Below, one piece after another: positions 63,473 to 64,000 of a stretch of DNA of 64,000 bases. The position numbers were made by a program, and so were the translations under genes. Source of the DNA: Marinomonas rhizomae (GTDB lineage Bacteria > Pseudomonadota > Gammaproteobacteria > Pseudomonadales > Marinomonadaceae); contig NZ_QNSE01000005.1 of NCBI RefSeq assembly GCF_003315485.1, positions 1 to 64,000 on the forward strand, written 5' to 3'. The notes beneath the pieces were generated by a model. It saw only the letters and a program-made list of their open reading frames with translations, had not been told where the DNA came from and ran no database searches. The stretch's first letter is position 1; every line of letters starts with the position of its first letter.

Positions 63473-64000
63473 TTATAGGTTGGAGAAAAATCTCAGCTGA
63501 TACACAGATGCTTCAGCATCAGATCCATGGTCGAAAACTTGCCCATCATAGGCACTGGGGTTGCGGTAAGCGTATTGTAGATCCACTGCAAAATTGCCGA
63601 AGTTGTAGCCAACACCAATAGGCGCTTGTAGGCCGCTCGCATCATATTTACTACCAGATGAATTGGACTTCCAAGTTTCACTGAAATAACCCACACCGGC
63701 ATACGCATAAACGCCTTCATCAACCATATTCGTGCCAAGTAGCAAATTTAGCTCCAATCCAGACGTATCATAAGAAGAAGATCCGGAGTCCGCACCCAGC
63801 GAAAATTTCCCTCCACCCGCCAGATAATAGTTAGTTTCAATCGCGAAATGATTACTAGGTAAAACGCGCGCTGAAAATACCGGAGATGTGAAATCCACAT
63901 CGTAATCACTATTGTTTTCAGCAATACTACTGCCGTGATAACCCGCCCCCACTTGCGCACGTGTATCAGCCACACTCACTGCAGAAGCCCCCATACTAGC
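63473..64000 (-). CDS. Outer-membrane beta-barrel protein (YfaZ/OmpA-like), 5' end outside the window
   Basis: The frame stays open to the window end, so the true start and most of the signal peptide lie beyond 64000. The visible part begins in the signal peptide end (MGASAVSVADT). It then alternates hydrophobic and polar residues (FAIETNYYLAGGGKFSLGAD, YAYAGVGYFSETW, GLQAPIGVGYNFGNFAVDLQ) and ends in VYQLRFFSNL. This is typical of a small porin-like barrel. No ligand can be given. Confidence 0.75.
   Translation of the reverse strand, partial: ASMGASAVSVADTRAQVGAGYHGSSIAENNSDYDVDFTSPVFSARVLPSNHFAIETNYYLAGGGKFSLGADSGSSSYDTSGLELNLLLGTNMVDEGVYAYAGVGYFSETWKSNSSGSKYDASGLQAPIGVGYNFGNFAVDLQYAYRNPSAYDGQVFDHGSDAEASVYQLRFFSNL

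Noticed and set aside
1..64000. CRISPR arrays, tRNA or rRNA genes, replication origin
   Set aside because: No regular direct repeats with spacers, no tRNA-like CCA-ended cloverleaf and no rRNA-like conserved blocks were recognised by eye.

Overview
The window looks like the chromosome of a marine gammaproteobacterium of the Oceanospirillales, most likely Marinomonas or a close relative. The evidence is the carA-carB-greA block, the Psp, TRAP, RhtX-type and MesD/MesX gene families, and moderately AT-rich coding DNA. The genus is an inference from family content. I saw no rRNA, tRNA, CRISPR array, prophage or insertion sequence.

Region 1 (1-5240) is accessory. It holds REP-like hairpins, a probably frameshifted gene (534-1153), a class II Fic protein divergent from an Unstab_antitox/ParE-type toxin pair, a yefM-yoeB pair, an AraC regulator, and decayed fragments of the Fic and toxin genes. 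A 29-bp palindrome occurs twice between fic and the antitoxin gene and once more in the decayed copy. Region 2 (5240-15320) is mostly housekeeping: lplA, greA, carB, carA, a DJ-1 family gene, rimI, a HolD-like gene, and an amino-acid ABC binding protein plus permease without an ATPase gene. The carA leader contains a promoter, a 13-codon leader peptide and an intrinsic terminator, arranged as an attenuator.

Region 3 (15350-33745) is a two-part sugar-acid locus. The first part fits non-phosphorylated L-fucose oxidation: RbsABC-type importer, FucU mutarotase, aldo/keto reductase, lactonase, UxaA-family dehydratase, SDR and FAH-type hydrolase, with a GntR regulator. The second part fits L-galactonate breakdown: Zn dehydrogenase, UxaB-like reductase, UxaA dehydratase and a TRAP importer, next to a second GntR regulator with two winged helices. 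An L-fucose dehydrogenase acting on L-galactose would link the halves.

Region 4 (33850-46200) has a Lys-rich HTH protein, phhB, ohr/ohrR with three matching operators, an AT-rich island encoding a double-glycine-leader peptide whose reading frame breaks at a T7 run, an ABM protein, dps, a chemoreceptor, the pspF / pspABC-D-like system with a sigma-54 promoter, and an Fe-siderophore-type ABC importer behind a Zur-box-like palindrome.

Region 5 (46280-53420) carries a PA0069-type radical SAM protein and a signalling cluster: two BdlA-like PAS-PAS-MCP paralogues flanking a DosP-like PAS-PAS-GAF-GGDEF-EAL protein and an XRE regulator with twin operators. Region 6 (53590-64000) has a Fur-box-associated TonB receptor / methyltransferase / MFS / small membrane protein operon with an AraC regulator, a metallopeptidase, the mesD-mesX folate-independent methionine synthase pair with a MetR-like site, a lipoprotein and a partial outer-membrane protein cut by the window end.
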